From: Inhella gelatinilytica
GTDB lineage: Bacteria > Pseudomonadota > Gammaproteobacteria > Burkholderiales > Burkholderiaceae_C
Direction of reading: 5' to 3'
Length of the DNA stretch: 64,000 nucleotides
Assembly (NCBI RefSeq): GCF_016093295.1
Contig: NZ_JAEDAL010000001.1
Location: 930,001 to 994,000 of the forward strand
The notes under the pieces were generated by a model. It made no database searches. It saw only the letters and a program-made list of their open reading frames with translations, and was not told where the DNA came from. This document shows positions 26,015 through 33,067 of this stretch, in pieces (the first letter of the stretch is position 1; every line of letters starts with the position of its first letter). The position numbers were made by a program, and so were the translations under genes.

Positions 26015-27038
26015 CGCCGAGCGCCGCAAGCCGCATCTGGTCTGTCCGGCGGGGTCCCTTCGGGCCCTGCAACAGGCCATTGATGCTGGGGCCGATGCGG
26101 TTTATCTGGGCCTCAAGGACGCCACCAACGCGCGCAACTTCGCGGGCTTGAACTTCGACGACGCCCAGGTGGCGGAGGGCGTTCGCTACGCCCATGCCAG
26201 GGGGCGTCAGGTGCTGATGGCGCTCAACACCTACGCCAACGCGGCGGACGTGAGCCCGTGGAAGCGCGCGGTCGACCGGGCGGCGCGGCTGGGGGCGGAT
26301 GCGCTGATCGTGGCGGATAGCGCGGTGCTGGCTTACGCGCGCGACCACCACCCGGGCCTGCGCCTGCACCTGTCCGTGCAGGCCTCGGCCACGACCTACG
26401 AGGCCATCGAGTACTACCGCGAGCGCTACGGCATTCAGCGTGCGGTGTTGCCCCGGGTGCTGACCCTGCAGCAGGTGCAGCATGTGATTCGGAACACCTC
26501 GGTGCCGATCGAGGTGTTCGGCTTTGGCAGCCTGTGCGTGATGGTCGAGGGACGCTGCGCGCTCTCCAGCTACGCCACCGGCCAGTCGCCCAACACGGCG
26601 GGTGTGTGCTCGCCGCCCTCGGCCGTTCGCTGGGAGGAACGCCCCACGGGCGTGGAGGCGCGCCTGAACGGCGTGCTGATCGACCGCTACGCGCCGGATG
26701 AGCCGCGCGCCTACCCCACGCTGTGCAAAGGGCGGTTTGACCTGGACGGCACGCCGCGCGACTACGCGCTAGAAGAGCCCACCAGCTTGAACACGCTGGC
26801 GCTGGTGCCGCAGCTCATGGAGCTGGGCATCGACGCCATCAAGATCGAAGGGCGACAACGAAGCCCCGCCTATGTCGCCGAAGTGACCAAAGTGTGGCGT
26901 GCCGCCATCGACAGCGCCTGGGCCGCTGATCAAGGCCAGGGGCGCTACAGCGTGCAGCCCGCCTGGGGCCAGGAGCTGGCGCGCTGGGCCGAAGGCCAGC
27001 AGCACACGCTGGGCGCGTACGACCGCCCCTGGAGATGA
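26007..27038 (+). CDS. ubiU: UbiU, O2-independent ubiquinone hydroxylation (U32 family)
   Basis: 343 residues if the GTG at 26007 is the start; this overlaps the DUF2249 stop and puts the first conserved block (P-H-L-V-C-P-A-G-S) at residue 8. The [4Fe-4S] ligands are C177, C184, C201 and C240, with spacings of 7, 17 and 39, identical to E. coli UbiU (169, 176, 193, 232). UbiU works with UbiV to hydroxylate ubiquinone precursors without oxygen, probably using prephenate as oxygen donor. The gene overlaps ubiV by four bases. Its presence behind a Dnr box fits ubiquinone supply during denitrification. Confidence 0.97.
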   Translation: MGDAERRKPHLVCPAGSLRALQQAIDAGADAVYLGLKDATNARNFAGLNFDDAQVAEGVRYAHARGRQVLMALNTYANAADVSPWKRAVDRAARLGADALIVADSAVLAYARDHHPGLRLHLSVQASATTYEAIEYYRERYGIQRAVLPRVLTLQQVQHVIRNTSVPIEVFGFGSLCVMVEGRCALSSYATGQSPNTAGVCSPPSAVRWEERPTGVEARLNGVLIDRYAPDEPRAYPTLCKGRFDLDGTPRDYALEEPTSLNTLALVPQLMELGIDAIKIEGRQRSPAYVAEVTKVWRAAIDSAWAADQGQGRYSVQPAWGQELARWAEGQQHTLGAYDRPWR

Positions 27039-27973
27039 CGATGAATCTCACCATTGGCCCCCTGCTGTATTGGTGGCCGCGTGCGGCCTTGATGGACTTC
27101 TACGCCCAGGTGGCCGAGGGCCCGGCCCACACCGTGGTGCTCGGGGAGGCCGTGTGCTCGCGCCGCAACGAGTTCAAGTACGAAGACTGGATGGCCCTGG
27201 CGCGCGACCTGCAGGCTGCGGGCAAGCGCGTGGTGCTGGCGACCCAAGCCTTGGTCATGAGCGAGGCGGAACTGCGCAGCGTGCGTCGCTTGTGCGAACA
27301 AGACGAATTCGCCGTCGAAGCCGGCGATGCGTCGGCCTTGCGCTTGCTGGCCCAGGCGGCTGCGGCGGCGCCCAGTCGCCCTGCCTTTGTTTTGGGCCCG
27401 CACATCAACATCTACAACCGCCTGGCGCTCCAAGAGCATGCGGCGCTGGGGGCTGGCGAGTGGGTGGCCCCCGTGGAGCTGTCGGTGGAGGCGGTGGCCA
27501 CCATCAACCCGCCGGCCGATCCGGTGCTGGGCATTGACGGGCCGATCCGCACCGAGGTCTTTGCTTTCGGTCGATTGCCGCTGGCGTTTTCTGCCCGCTG
27601 CTTCACTGCGCGCCACCACCGGCTGAACAAGGATGAGTGCGAATTCCGCTGCCTGCAAGACCCGGATGGCTTGCTGCTCAAGACCAGCGAGGGTCAGCCG
27701 TTTTTGGCGCTCAATGGCATTCAAACCCAAAGCGCGAGCCTGCAATGTTTGGTGACGCACGGTCCCCTGTTGCACCGCGCCGGTGTGCAATCGCTGCGGC
27801 TCTCGCCCTGCTCGGCGCACTTTGACACCGTGGTGCGTCACTTTGACGCGGTGTTCAACCAGGGGGCGGCGCCGGGGCCGGTGCTGCAGGCCTTGCATGG
27901 GCTGTCCTTGCCTGGAGCCTTGGTGGATGGATTTGCCCGGCACGAAGCCGGCTTGATGGAGGTGGTCGCATGA
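27035..27973 (+). CDS. ubiV: UbiV, O2-independent ubiquinone hydroxylation (U32 family)
   Basis: 312 residues, start ATG 27035 inside the ubiU stop. Iron-sulfur ligands are C41, C189, C202 and C206; the last three have the 13- and 4-residue spacing of E. coli UbiV (180, 193, 197). It forms a heterodimer with UbiU. It overlaps ubiT by four bases, so ubiU-ubiV-ubiT are fully coupled. Confidence 0.97.
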   Translation: MTMNLTIGPLLYWWPRAALMDFYAQVAEGPAHTVVLGEAVCSRRNEFKYEDWMALARDLQAAGKRVVLATQALVMSEAELRSVRRLCEQDEFAVEAGDASALRLLAQAAAAAPSRPAFVLGPHINIYNRLALQEHAALGAGEWVAPVELSVEAVATINPPADPVLGIDGPIRTEVFAFGRLPLAFSARCFTARHHRLNKDECEFRCLQDPDGLLLKTSEGQPFLALNGIQTQSASLQCLVTHGPLLHRAGVQSLRLSPCSAHFDTVVRHFDAVFNQGAAPGPVLQALHGLSLPGALVDGFARHEAGLMEVVA

Positions 27974-28422
27974 ACCCTCGCGGGCCTTTGAACCTGCCGG
28001 CCCTGCCCGACGTGTGGCGCGCCCGGGTGCGCCGCCTGCCCCCGCAGCCCCCGTCCTGGCTGGCCGCCCGGGCGCTGGACCGCTGGCTGCTGCCGCGACT
28101 GGACAGCGGGCAGCGTCGAGAACTGGCCGACCGGGTGGTGGAAGTGGAGGTCCTGGAGCTGGGCCTGCGCGTGCGCTTGCGCCTCGGGGCGCGGGGTTTC
28201 CACCCGGTGGGCGACGGGGAGTCGCCCACGCTGCGCTTGCGGGCGCGGGCCGACGCCCTGTGGCGTTTGCTGCGTGGCGAGGACGACGCCGACCGCCTGT
28301 TTTTCGAGCGGGCGCTGGTGATGGAAGGCGATACCGAGTACGGCTTGATCCTCAAGAACACCTTGGACGCCATCGGCCCCCTGTGGCCCCACCTGCGGGG
28401 GCCCGTCACGCCGCCTGTTTGA
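27970..28422 (+). CDS. ubiT: UbiT, SCP2-domain lipid-binding ubiquinone factor
   Basis: 150 residues. The SCP2 fold is recognisable from the alternating hydrophobic strands (V-E-V-E-V-L-E-L-G-L-R-V-R-L-R-L) and the final D-T-E-Y-G-L-I-L-K-N-T-L-D-A-I motif shared with E. coli YhbT/UbiT. UbiT replaces UbiJ as the lipid-binding scaffold when oxygen is absent. It ends the coupled ubi block, and a hairpin follows at 28445-28469. Confidence 0.93.
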   Translation: MNPRGPLNLPALPDVWRARVRRLPPQPPSWLAARALDRWLLPRLDSGQRRELADRVVEVEVLELGLRVRLRLGARGFHPVGDGESPTLRLRARADALWRLLRGEDDADRLFFERALVMEGDTEYGLILKNTLDAIGPLWPHLRGPVTPPV

Positions 28423-28444
28423 CTTCGTGCAAAGCGGACCGCAG

Positions 28445-28469
28445 AAAACGCGCGTAGCCTGCGCGTTTT
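28445..28469 (+). terminator. Hairpin after ubiT, weak terminator or attenuator
   Basis: AAAACGCGC (28445-28453) pairs perfectly with GCGCGTTTT (28461-28469) around a seven-base loop. The T tract is only four bases and part of the stem, so it probably lowers rather than stops transcription into the following genes. Confidence 0.5.
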
Positions 28470-28492
28470 GTTCCGCCGTGCCCGGAGGACCC

Positions 28493-28783
28493 ATGAAAGC
28501 CGACTTGATGGACCTGCGCGAAGCCCCGCTGGCGCACCGCCACCGGCCCCTATTTGCCGCCTTTGACGGCATGCCGCTGGGCCGCGCCCTGGAGTTGACG
28601 GACAGCCGCGAACTCGAATCGCTGCGGGAACTGTTTGACGCCACCCGCCCCACCTGCTTCGCTTGGAAAGAGCTCGAAAGCGGCCCGGGGCTCTGGCGGG
28701 CTCGCATCGTCAAGACCCCGGGTGAGGCCGGGTGCGCGGGCTGCACGTGCCAGTGCCAGGGGGCGCGGCTTGCCGCCCTCTGA
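28493..28783 (+). CDS. DUF2249 protein with cysteine-rich tail (second copy)
   Basis: 96 residues from ATG 28493, which follows CCGGAGGACCC, a strong ribosome site. It shares with the first copy the H-R-H-x-P-L-F-A-A-F-D-G-M-P block and the W-x-x-x-E-x-G-P-x-x-W-x-x-R-I block, and it again ends in a cysteine cluster (G-C-A-G-C-T-C-Q-C). The two copies are clearly paralogous but well diverged. It overlaps the DUF59 gene downstream. Confidence 0.85.
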   Translation: MKADLMDLREAPLAHRHRPLFAAFDGMPLGRALELTDSRELESLRELFDATRPTCFAWKELESGPGLWRARIVKTPGEAGCAGCTCQCQGARLAAL

Positions 28784-29117
28784 GCGTTCTGCTGAGACTG
28801 GCGACCCGCGCGACGCGCGGGCGCTGAGTGCCTTGCGTCAGGTCGTGGACCCCGAGGTGGGGGTCAACATCGTGGATTTGGGCCTGGTGGTGGGTCTGGA
28901 CTGGCGGCCCGAGGGCCTGCTGCTGCGGCTCACGCTCACCAGCGCGGCGTGCCCCATGGGGGAGTTGATTGCTGACCAAGCCCTGGCGGCCCTGGATGCG
29001 GCGCTGCCGGAGGAACCCCCGGCGGAAGTGGCCTTGGTCTGGGAACCCGCGTGGTCGCCCGAGCGCATGAGTGTCTTGGCCCGGGTGCAACTGGGCTGGC
29101 CCGCCGCCCAGCCATGA
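28770..29117 (+). CDS. MIP18/PaaD-like (DUF59) metal-sulfur cluster protein
   Basis: 115 residues if the TTG at 28770 is used; this overlaps the DUF2249 gene by 14 bases and places the family core ten to fifteen residues in, as usual. The core A-L-R-Q-V-V-D-P-E-V-G-V-N-I-V-D-L-G-L-V and the cysteine in T-S-A-A-C-P-M-G are the DUF59 hallmarks (SufT, PaaD, Cia2 relatives). Such proteins help assemble Fe-S clusters. In this operon the likely clients are UbiU and UbiV, an inference from position. Its stop overlaps the next ATG. Confidence 0.85.
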   Translation: MPPSERSAETGDPRDARALSALRQVVDPEVGVNIVDLGLVVGLDWRPEGLLLRLTLTSAACPMGELIADQALAALDAALPEEPPAEVALVWEPAWSPERMSVLARVQLGWPAAQP

Positions 29118-30241
29118 GCGGTCGGCCGGCGGTCGGGGCGGCCCGCGCCCGGATGGCGCCCGGCCTGGCGTGGCGCCGGCTGCCCGTTCTGGCCCTGGGA
29201 CTTCTCAGTTTGCTGCTGGGGGTCTTGAGCGGGTGGGCGCGATTGGGCTTGCCGGCCCCGGTCCCCGTGGCGCAGGGGGCCGGACAGCATGCGCTGTGGA
29301 TGATTCTGGCGTTCTTCGGCACGGTGATCGCGCTGGAGCGTGCGGTCGCCCTGGGCTCGCGGTGGGCCTATGTCGCGCCGCTCTTGGCGGGGTTGGGTGG
29401 GGTGCTGCTGCTCCGCGGCGGCCCGGCGCTGCTGTGTTTTGCGCTGTCCAGCACGATCCTGCTGGCGGCCACGCTGCAGTTGTGGCGGCGCCAACCCGAA
29501 CCCCACGCCGGGGTGCTGGTGCTGGCCGCGGCCGGCCATGCCGTGGGCTGCGGATTGTTTTGGGCCGGCGCCGCTTTGAATGCCGTGCTGCCGCTGTGGC
29601 TGGGCTTTCTGGTGTTGACCATCGCGGGCGAGCGCTTGGAGCTGTCGCGCCTGCGCCCCCGGGCTCCTGGTGCGCTCCTGAGTTTTGCCCTGTGGGTGGG
29701 GCTGCACGCTGGCGCCGCCCTGGGGGCGGCGTGGGGTCTGCCGGGGTCAGACCGTTTCTTGGGCGGGGCTTGGCTGGGCCTGGCCCTGTGGTTGATGCGA
29801 CACGATGTGGCGCGCCACACGGTGCGCCAGCGGGGCCTGACGGGCTATATCGCGGTCTGTCTGCTCAGCGGCTACGGGTGGCTGCTGCTGGCCGGGGCCT
29901 GGGGGGTGACGCACGGTCTCCCCCTGGGGACCCCAGGCACCGATGCCGCGCTACACGCCCTGTTGCTGGGCTTTGTGTTCGCGATGGTCATGGGCCACGC
30001 GCCCATCATCGGCCCCGCCCTGCTGCGCATTCAACTGCCGTTTCACCCCGCGCAATACCTGCCCGTGATCGTCCTGCATGTGAGCGTGGCGGGGCGGGTT
30101 GCGGCCGACTTGCTATCGATTCCCTGGGGCCGATCCGTGGCGGCTTGGGGCCATGCGCTGGCCCTGGTGCTGTTCATCGGTTTGCTCGTTTGGCGCGCCC
30201 GCGCCGCTTCTTCCTCCTCTTCTTTGCCTCGCCATGTCTGA
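29114..30241 (+). CDS. NnrS-related multi-helix membrane protein
   Basis: 375 residues from ATG 29114, which overlaps the DUF59 stop. About eleven hydrophobic helices are seen. Conserved histidines lie in A-G-Q-H-A-L-W-M, A-A-G-H-A-V-G-C-G, L-H-A-L-L-L-G-F-V-F-A-M-V-M-G-H-A-P-I-I and L-H-V-S-V-A-G-R. The penultimate block resembles the NnrS C-terminal half, so I regard it as a distant NnrS relative, possibly haem- or copper-binding. It is not a duplicate of the nnrS at 23264. Coupled by an eight-base overlap to the TPP enzyme. Confidence 0.65.
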   Translation: MSGRPAVGAARARMAPGLAWRRLPVLALGLLSLLLGVLSGWARLGLPAPVPVAQGAGQHALWMILAFFGTVIALERAVALGSRWAYVAPLLAGLGGVLLLRGGPALLCFALSSTILLAATLQLWRRQPEPHAGVLVLAAAGHAVGCGLFWAGAALNAVLPLWLGFLVLTIAGERLELSRLRPRAPGALLSFALWVGLHAGAALGAAWGLPGSDRFLGGAWLGLALWLMRHDVARHTVRQRGLTGYIAVCLLSGYGWLLLAGAWGVTHGLPLGTPGTDAALHALLLGFVFAMVMGHAPIIGPALLRIQLPFHPAQYLPVIVLHVSVAGRVAADLLSIPWGRSVAAWGHALALVLFIGLLVWRARAASSSSSLPRHV

Positions 30242-31889
30242 CGCCTTGAACCCCACGCTCACCACCCAATTGCTGGCCGCCCTGCGGGCGCGCGGCGCCG
30301 CCGAAGTCTTTGGCATTCCCGGCGACTTTGCCCTGCCCTTCTTCCGCGAGATGGAACGCAGCGGGGGCCTGCCGCTGATCACCCTGTCCCACGAACCGGC
30401 GGTGGGTTTTGCGGCCGATGCCGCCGCCCGCGCGCGGGGCGGCCTGGGGGTGGCGGCGGTGACCTATGGCGCAGGGGCCATCAACCTGCTGAACCCGGTG
30501 GCCTGTGCCTTCGCCGAGCGCATCCCGCTCGTGGTGCTCTCCGGCGCCCCGGCGGCACACGAGGCCCGCAGCGGCTTGATGCTGCACCACCAGGTCAAGA
30601 CCCTGGACACGCAGTGGCGCTTGTTTGAAGAGGTGACGGTGGCCCAGGCGCGGCTGGATGACCCGACCCGCGCACCGCAAGAGATGGCCCGCGTGCTGGA
30701 CGCCGCGCTGCACCATCAGCGTCCGGTCTATTTGGAGATCCCCCGCGACATGCCGGCGCGTCCCTGTGGCCCGGTGCCGGCCTTCCAGCCCCAGACCTGG
30801 GATGCGGACCGCGCGGCCGCCTGCGCAGACGAACTGTTGGCCCGTCTGCGCGCTGCACGCGACCCCCTTTTGGTGCCGGGCGTCGAGGTGCGGCGCTATG
30901 GGCTGGAGGCAAAAGTGGCCGAGCTGGCGCGGCGCTTGGCCCTGCCGGTCGTCACCACCTTCATGAGCCGCGGTCTGCTGGTCGAAGAAGACGTGCCGCT
31001 GGCGGGGACCTACTTGGGCTTGGCCGGCGACCCCGCGCTGTCGGCGCGGGTGGAAGACTCCGATGCCCTCTTACTGTTGGGTGCCATCGTCAGCGACACC
31101 AACTTTGCGGTGTCGGGGCAGCGCATTGACTTCCGGCGTGCCATTCATGCCTACGACGGCGCCGTTCACATGGGCCATGCCGTCTATCCGGAGCTGCCTT
31201 TGGCGGCCTTGGTGGAGGCGTTGCTGGACCGCCTGCCGCGTCAGGCCGAGCGCCGGGTCAACCCGCCGCCGGCACCGCCCGCCGTGCCCGAGACGCTGGG
31301 CGCGCCCCAGGACCCGGTGAAGCCGCACGACATCGCTGCGGCGTTGAACCAATTGATGCGCCTGCACGGCGCGATTCCGTTGGCGTCGGACATGGGCGAC
31401 TGCTTGTTCACCGCCATGGATGTGGAGCGCACGCCGCTGCTGGCGCCGGGCTACTACGCCACCATGGGCTACGGCGTACCGGCCGGACTGGGCCTGCAAG
31501 CCGCGACGGGACAGCGCCCCATCGTGCTCGTGGGCGACGGGGCGTTTCAGATGACCGGGTGGGAGCTGGGCAATGCGCGCCGCTTCGGCCTGGACCCCAT
31601 CGTGCTGGTGTTCAACAACGCCAGCTGGGAGATGCTGCGCACCTTCATGCCCGAGGGCAAGTTCAACGACCTGGGCGAGTGGGACTACGCCGGCATGGCC
31701 GCCGGCATGGGCGGCGACGGCCACGTGGTGCGCACCTGCGGCGAACTGCAGGCGGCACTGGCGCTGGCGCACGCCACCCGCGGCCGCTTCCAGCTCTTGG
31801 ACATCCGTTTGGCGCCCGGCGTGCTCTCGCCCACGTTGCAGCGTTTTGTGTCCGCCGTGAAGCGGCTGTCCATGCCCAGCGGCAGTTGA
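30234..31889 (+). CDS. Thiamine-diphosphate alpha-keto acid decarboxylase (IpdC/PpdC/PDC-like)
   Basis: 551 residues, complete three-domain TPP enzyme. The N-terminal PYR domain has V-F-G-I-P-G-D-F and the catalytic glutamate in S-H-E-P-A-V-G-F-A-A-D. The C-terminal PP domain has the Mg-TPP motif G-D-G-A-F-Q-M-T-G-W-E-L-G-N through N-N-A-S-W-E-M-L-R-T-F. This last block is the pattern of indolepyruvate/phenylpyruvate decarboxylases rather than acetolactate synthases or benzoylformate decarboxylase. The product would be an aldehyde plus CO2 from an aromatic or aliphatic keto acid. It is translationally coupled to the anaerobic operon, which is odd for such an enzyme. Specificity cannot be settled from sequence. 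Confidence 0.85.
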   Translation: MSDALNPTLTTQLLAALRARGAAEVFGIPGDFALPFFREMERSGGLPLITLSHEPAVGFAADAAARARGGLGVAAVTYGAGAINLLNPVACAFAERIPLVVLSGAPAAHEARSGLMLHHQVKTLDTQWRLFEEVTVAQARLDDPTRAPQEMARVLDAALHHQRPVYLEIPRDMPARPCGPVPAFQPQTWDADRAAACADELLARLRAARDPLLVPGVEVRRYGLEAKVAELARRLALPVVTTFMSRGLLVEEDVPLAGTYLGLAGDPALSARVEDSDALLLLGAIVSDTNFAVSGQRIDFRRAIHAYDGAVHMGHAVYPELPLAALVEALLDRLPRQAERRVNPPPAPPAVPETLGAPQDPVKPHDIAAALNQLMRLHGAIPLASDMGDCLFTAMDVERTPLLAPGYYATMGYGVPAGLGLQAATGQRPIVLVGDGAFQMTGWELGNARRFGLDPIVLVFNNASWEMLRTFMPEGKFNDLGEWDYAGMAAGMGGDGHVVRTCGELQAALALAHATRGRFQLLDIRLAPGVLSPTLQRFVSAVKRLSMPSGS

Positions 31890-31904
31890 GGGGGCGAAGG
31901 CCGC

Positions 31905-32885
31905 TCAGGGCGCAACGGAGACCGTTGCCGAACCGGGGTGCAGGGGCCGTGTCTGAAAGGGTTCCGGCCCAAACTGCACGGCGTACGCGGTGTTGCGCCC
32001 CCCTTGCTTGGCGGCATAGAGCGCGCGGTCGGCGGCTTCCAGCAGCAAGGCGCCGCTGGGTGCATCGCGGACCGGTCCCCCGGGCGACCACGCGGCCAGG
32101 CCGAGGCTGACGCTCAAGCATTGGCCCTCCGGCAAGCCGGGGTGGGGTAGGGCCATGCGCCGGACCTCTTCCAATGCGCGGTCTGCCACGGTGCTGGCGT
32201 CACCCAGTCCGGTTTGTGGCAGCAAAAACGCGAACTCTTCGCCGCCGAGTCGGCAGATCAAGTCGCCCGGGCGGCGGGCCGCGCGCGACAGTGCTTGGGC
32301 CACTTCCCGAAGGGCGTGGTCCCCGGCCGCGTGCCCGGCGCTGTCGTTGAAGCGTTTGAAGTGGTCGATGTCCACCATCATCACGGCGATGGGCAAGCCG
32401 CTGCGCGCCGCCAGCGCGACCTCGCGCACCAACTGCGGCTCAAAGCAGCGCCGGCTGGCCAGCCCCGTGAGGGGGTCTTCCAGGGCAAGTCGGCGCAGCT
32501 CGTCCGTCAGTTCTTTCAGGCGCAACTGCGTGCGCACCCGGGCCCGCACCACCACCGGGTGGATGGGCTTGGTGATGTAGTCCACCGCGCCGATCTCAAA
32601 GCTCTTGGCTTCCTGCTCGGCGCTGTCTTCGGCGGTGACAAACAGAATGGGGCAGGCGGCCAGCAGGGGGTCGGCCTTGAAGGCCTGGCAGGTCTCGAAG
32701 CCGCTGAGCCCCGGCATGTTGGCATCCAGCAGCACCACGGAGGGCGGGTGGCGGCGCGCCATGGCGAGCGCCTGTGTGCCGGACGTGGCGACATGGAGCG
32801 TCCCCAGGCCTTCGAGGCAATGGGCGAGCACGTGCAGCGCATCGGGCTCGTCATCCACCAAGAGCAAGGAGGGGCGGTGGGTCAT
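31905..32885 (-). CDS. Response regulator with diguanylate cyclase (REC-GGDEF)
   Basis: 326 residues from ATG 32885; a TTG five codons earlier is possible. The receiver domain has the acidic pair D-D-E, the phospho-acceptor aspartate in V-V-L-L-D-A-N-M-P-G and K in Y-I-T-K-P-I. The GGDEF domain carries an active G-G-E-E-F and an inhibitory I-site R-P-G-D eight residues before it. The protein should make c-di-GMP when phosphorylated. No histidine kinase is adjacent. Its start is 85 bases from the FNR-like box that also faces nrdJ. Confidence 0.93.
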   Translation of the reverse strand: MTHRPSLLLVDDEPDALHVLAHCLEGLGTLHVATSGTQALAMARRHPPSVVLLDANMPGLSGFETCQAFKADPLLAACPILFVTAEDSAEQEAKSFEIGAVDYITKPIHPVVVRARVRTQLRLKELTDELRRLALEDPLTGLASRRCFEPQLVREVALAARSGLPIAVMMVDIDHFKRFNDSAGHAAGDHALREVAQALSRAARRPGDLICRLGGEEFAFLLPQTGLGDASTVADRALEEVRRMALPHPGLPEGQCLSVSLGLAAWSPGGPVRDAPSGALLLEAADRALYAAKQGGRNTAYAVQFGPEPFQTRPLHPGSATVSVAP

Positions 32886-32969
32886 GGACTTTGTCGCCAA
32901 AACACGGGTCGAACGGAATTGTTGGCTGAAAGGGGGAGGTTACCCCCAGGGCAGCCGCTTGAACAGCGC

Positions 32970-32983
32970 TTGATTTTGCTCAA
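32970..32983. promoter_or_regulatory. FNR/Dnr-like box between REC-GGDEF gene and nrdJ
   Basis: TTGATTTTGCTCAA: perfect left arm, right arm CTCAA with one mismatch. The centre is 91.5 bases before the nrdJ ATG and about the same distance from the divergent gene. nrdJ, an anaerobically useful enzyme, is the more plausible target. Confidence 0.55.
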
Positions 32984-33050
32984 TGCAAGCACGACCCCTG
33001 CATTGTCGGGGCTAGAAATCCACACATCTAGTGGTTACGCTGCTGGCTTC

Positions 33051-33066
33051 ACACTAGATATAGCGT
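33051..33066 (+). promoter_or_regulatory. NrdR box abutting the nrdJ start codon
   Basis: ACACTAGATATAGCGT agrees with the NrdR consensus acaCwAtATaTwGtgt at 14 of 16 positions and ends one base before ATG 33068. A partial, weaker copy (ACACATCTAGTGG) begins 29 bases upstream at 33022, near the spacing of tandem NrdR boxes. Confidence 0.7.
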
Positions 33067-33067
33067 C

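Noticed and set aside
33022-33037. A second full NrdR box
   Set aside because: Only about half of the consensus positions match; mentioned as a weak partial copy, not listed as a site.
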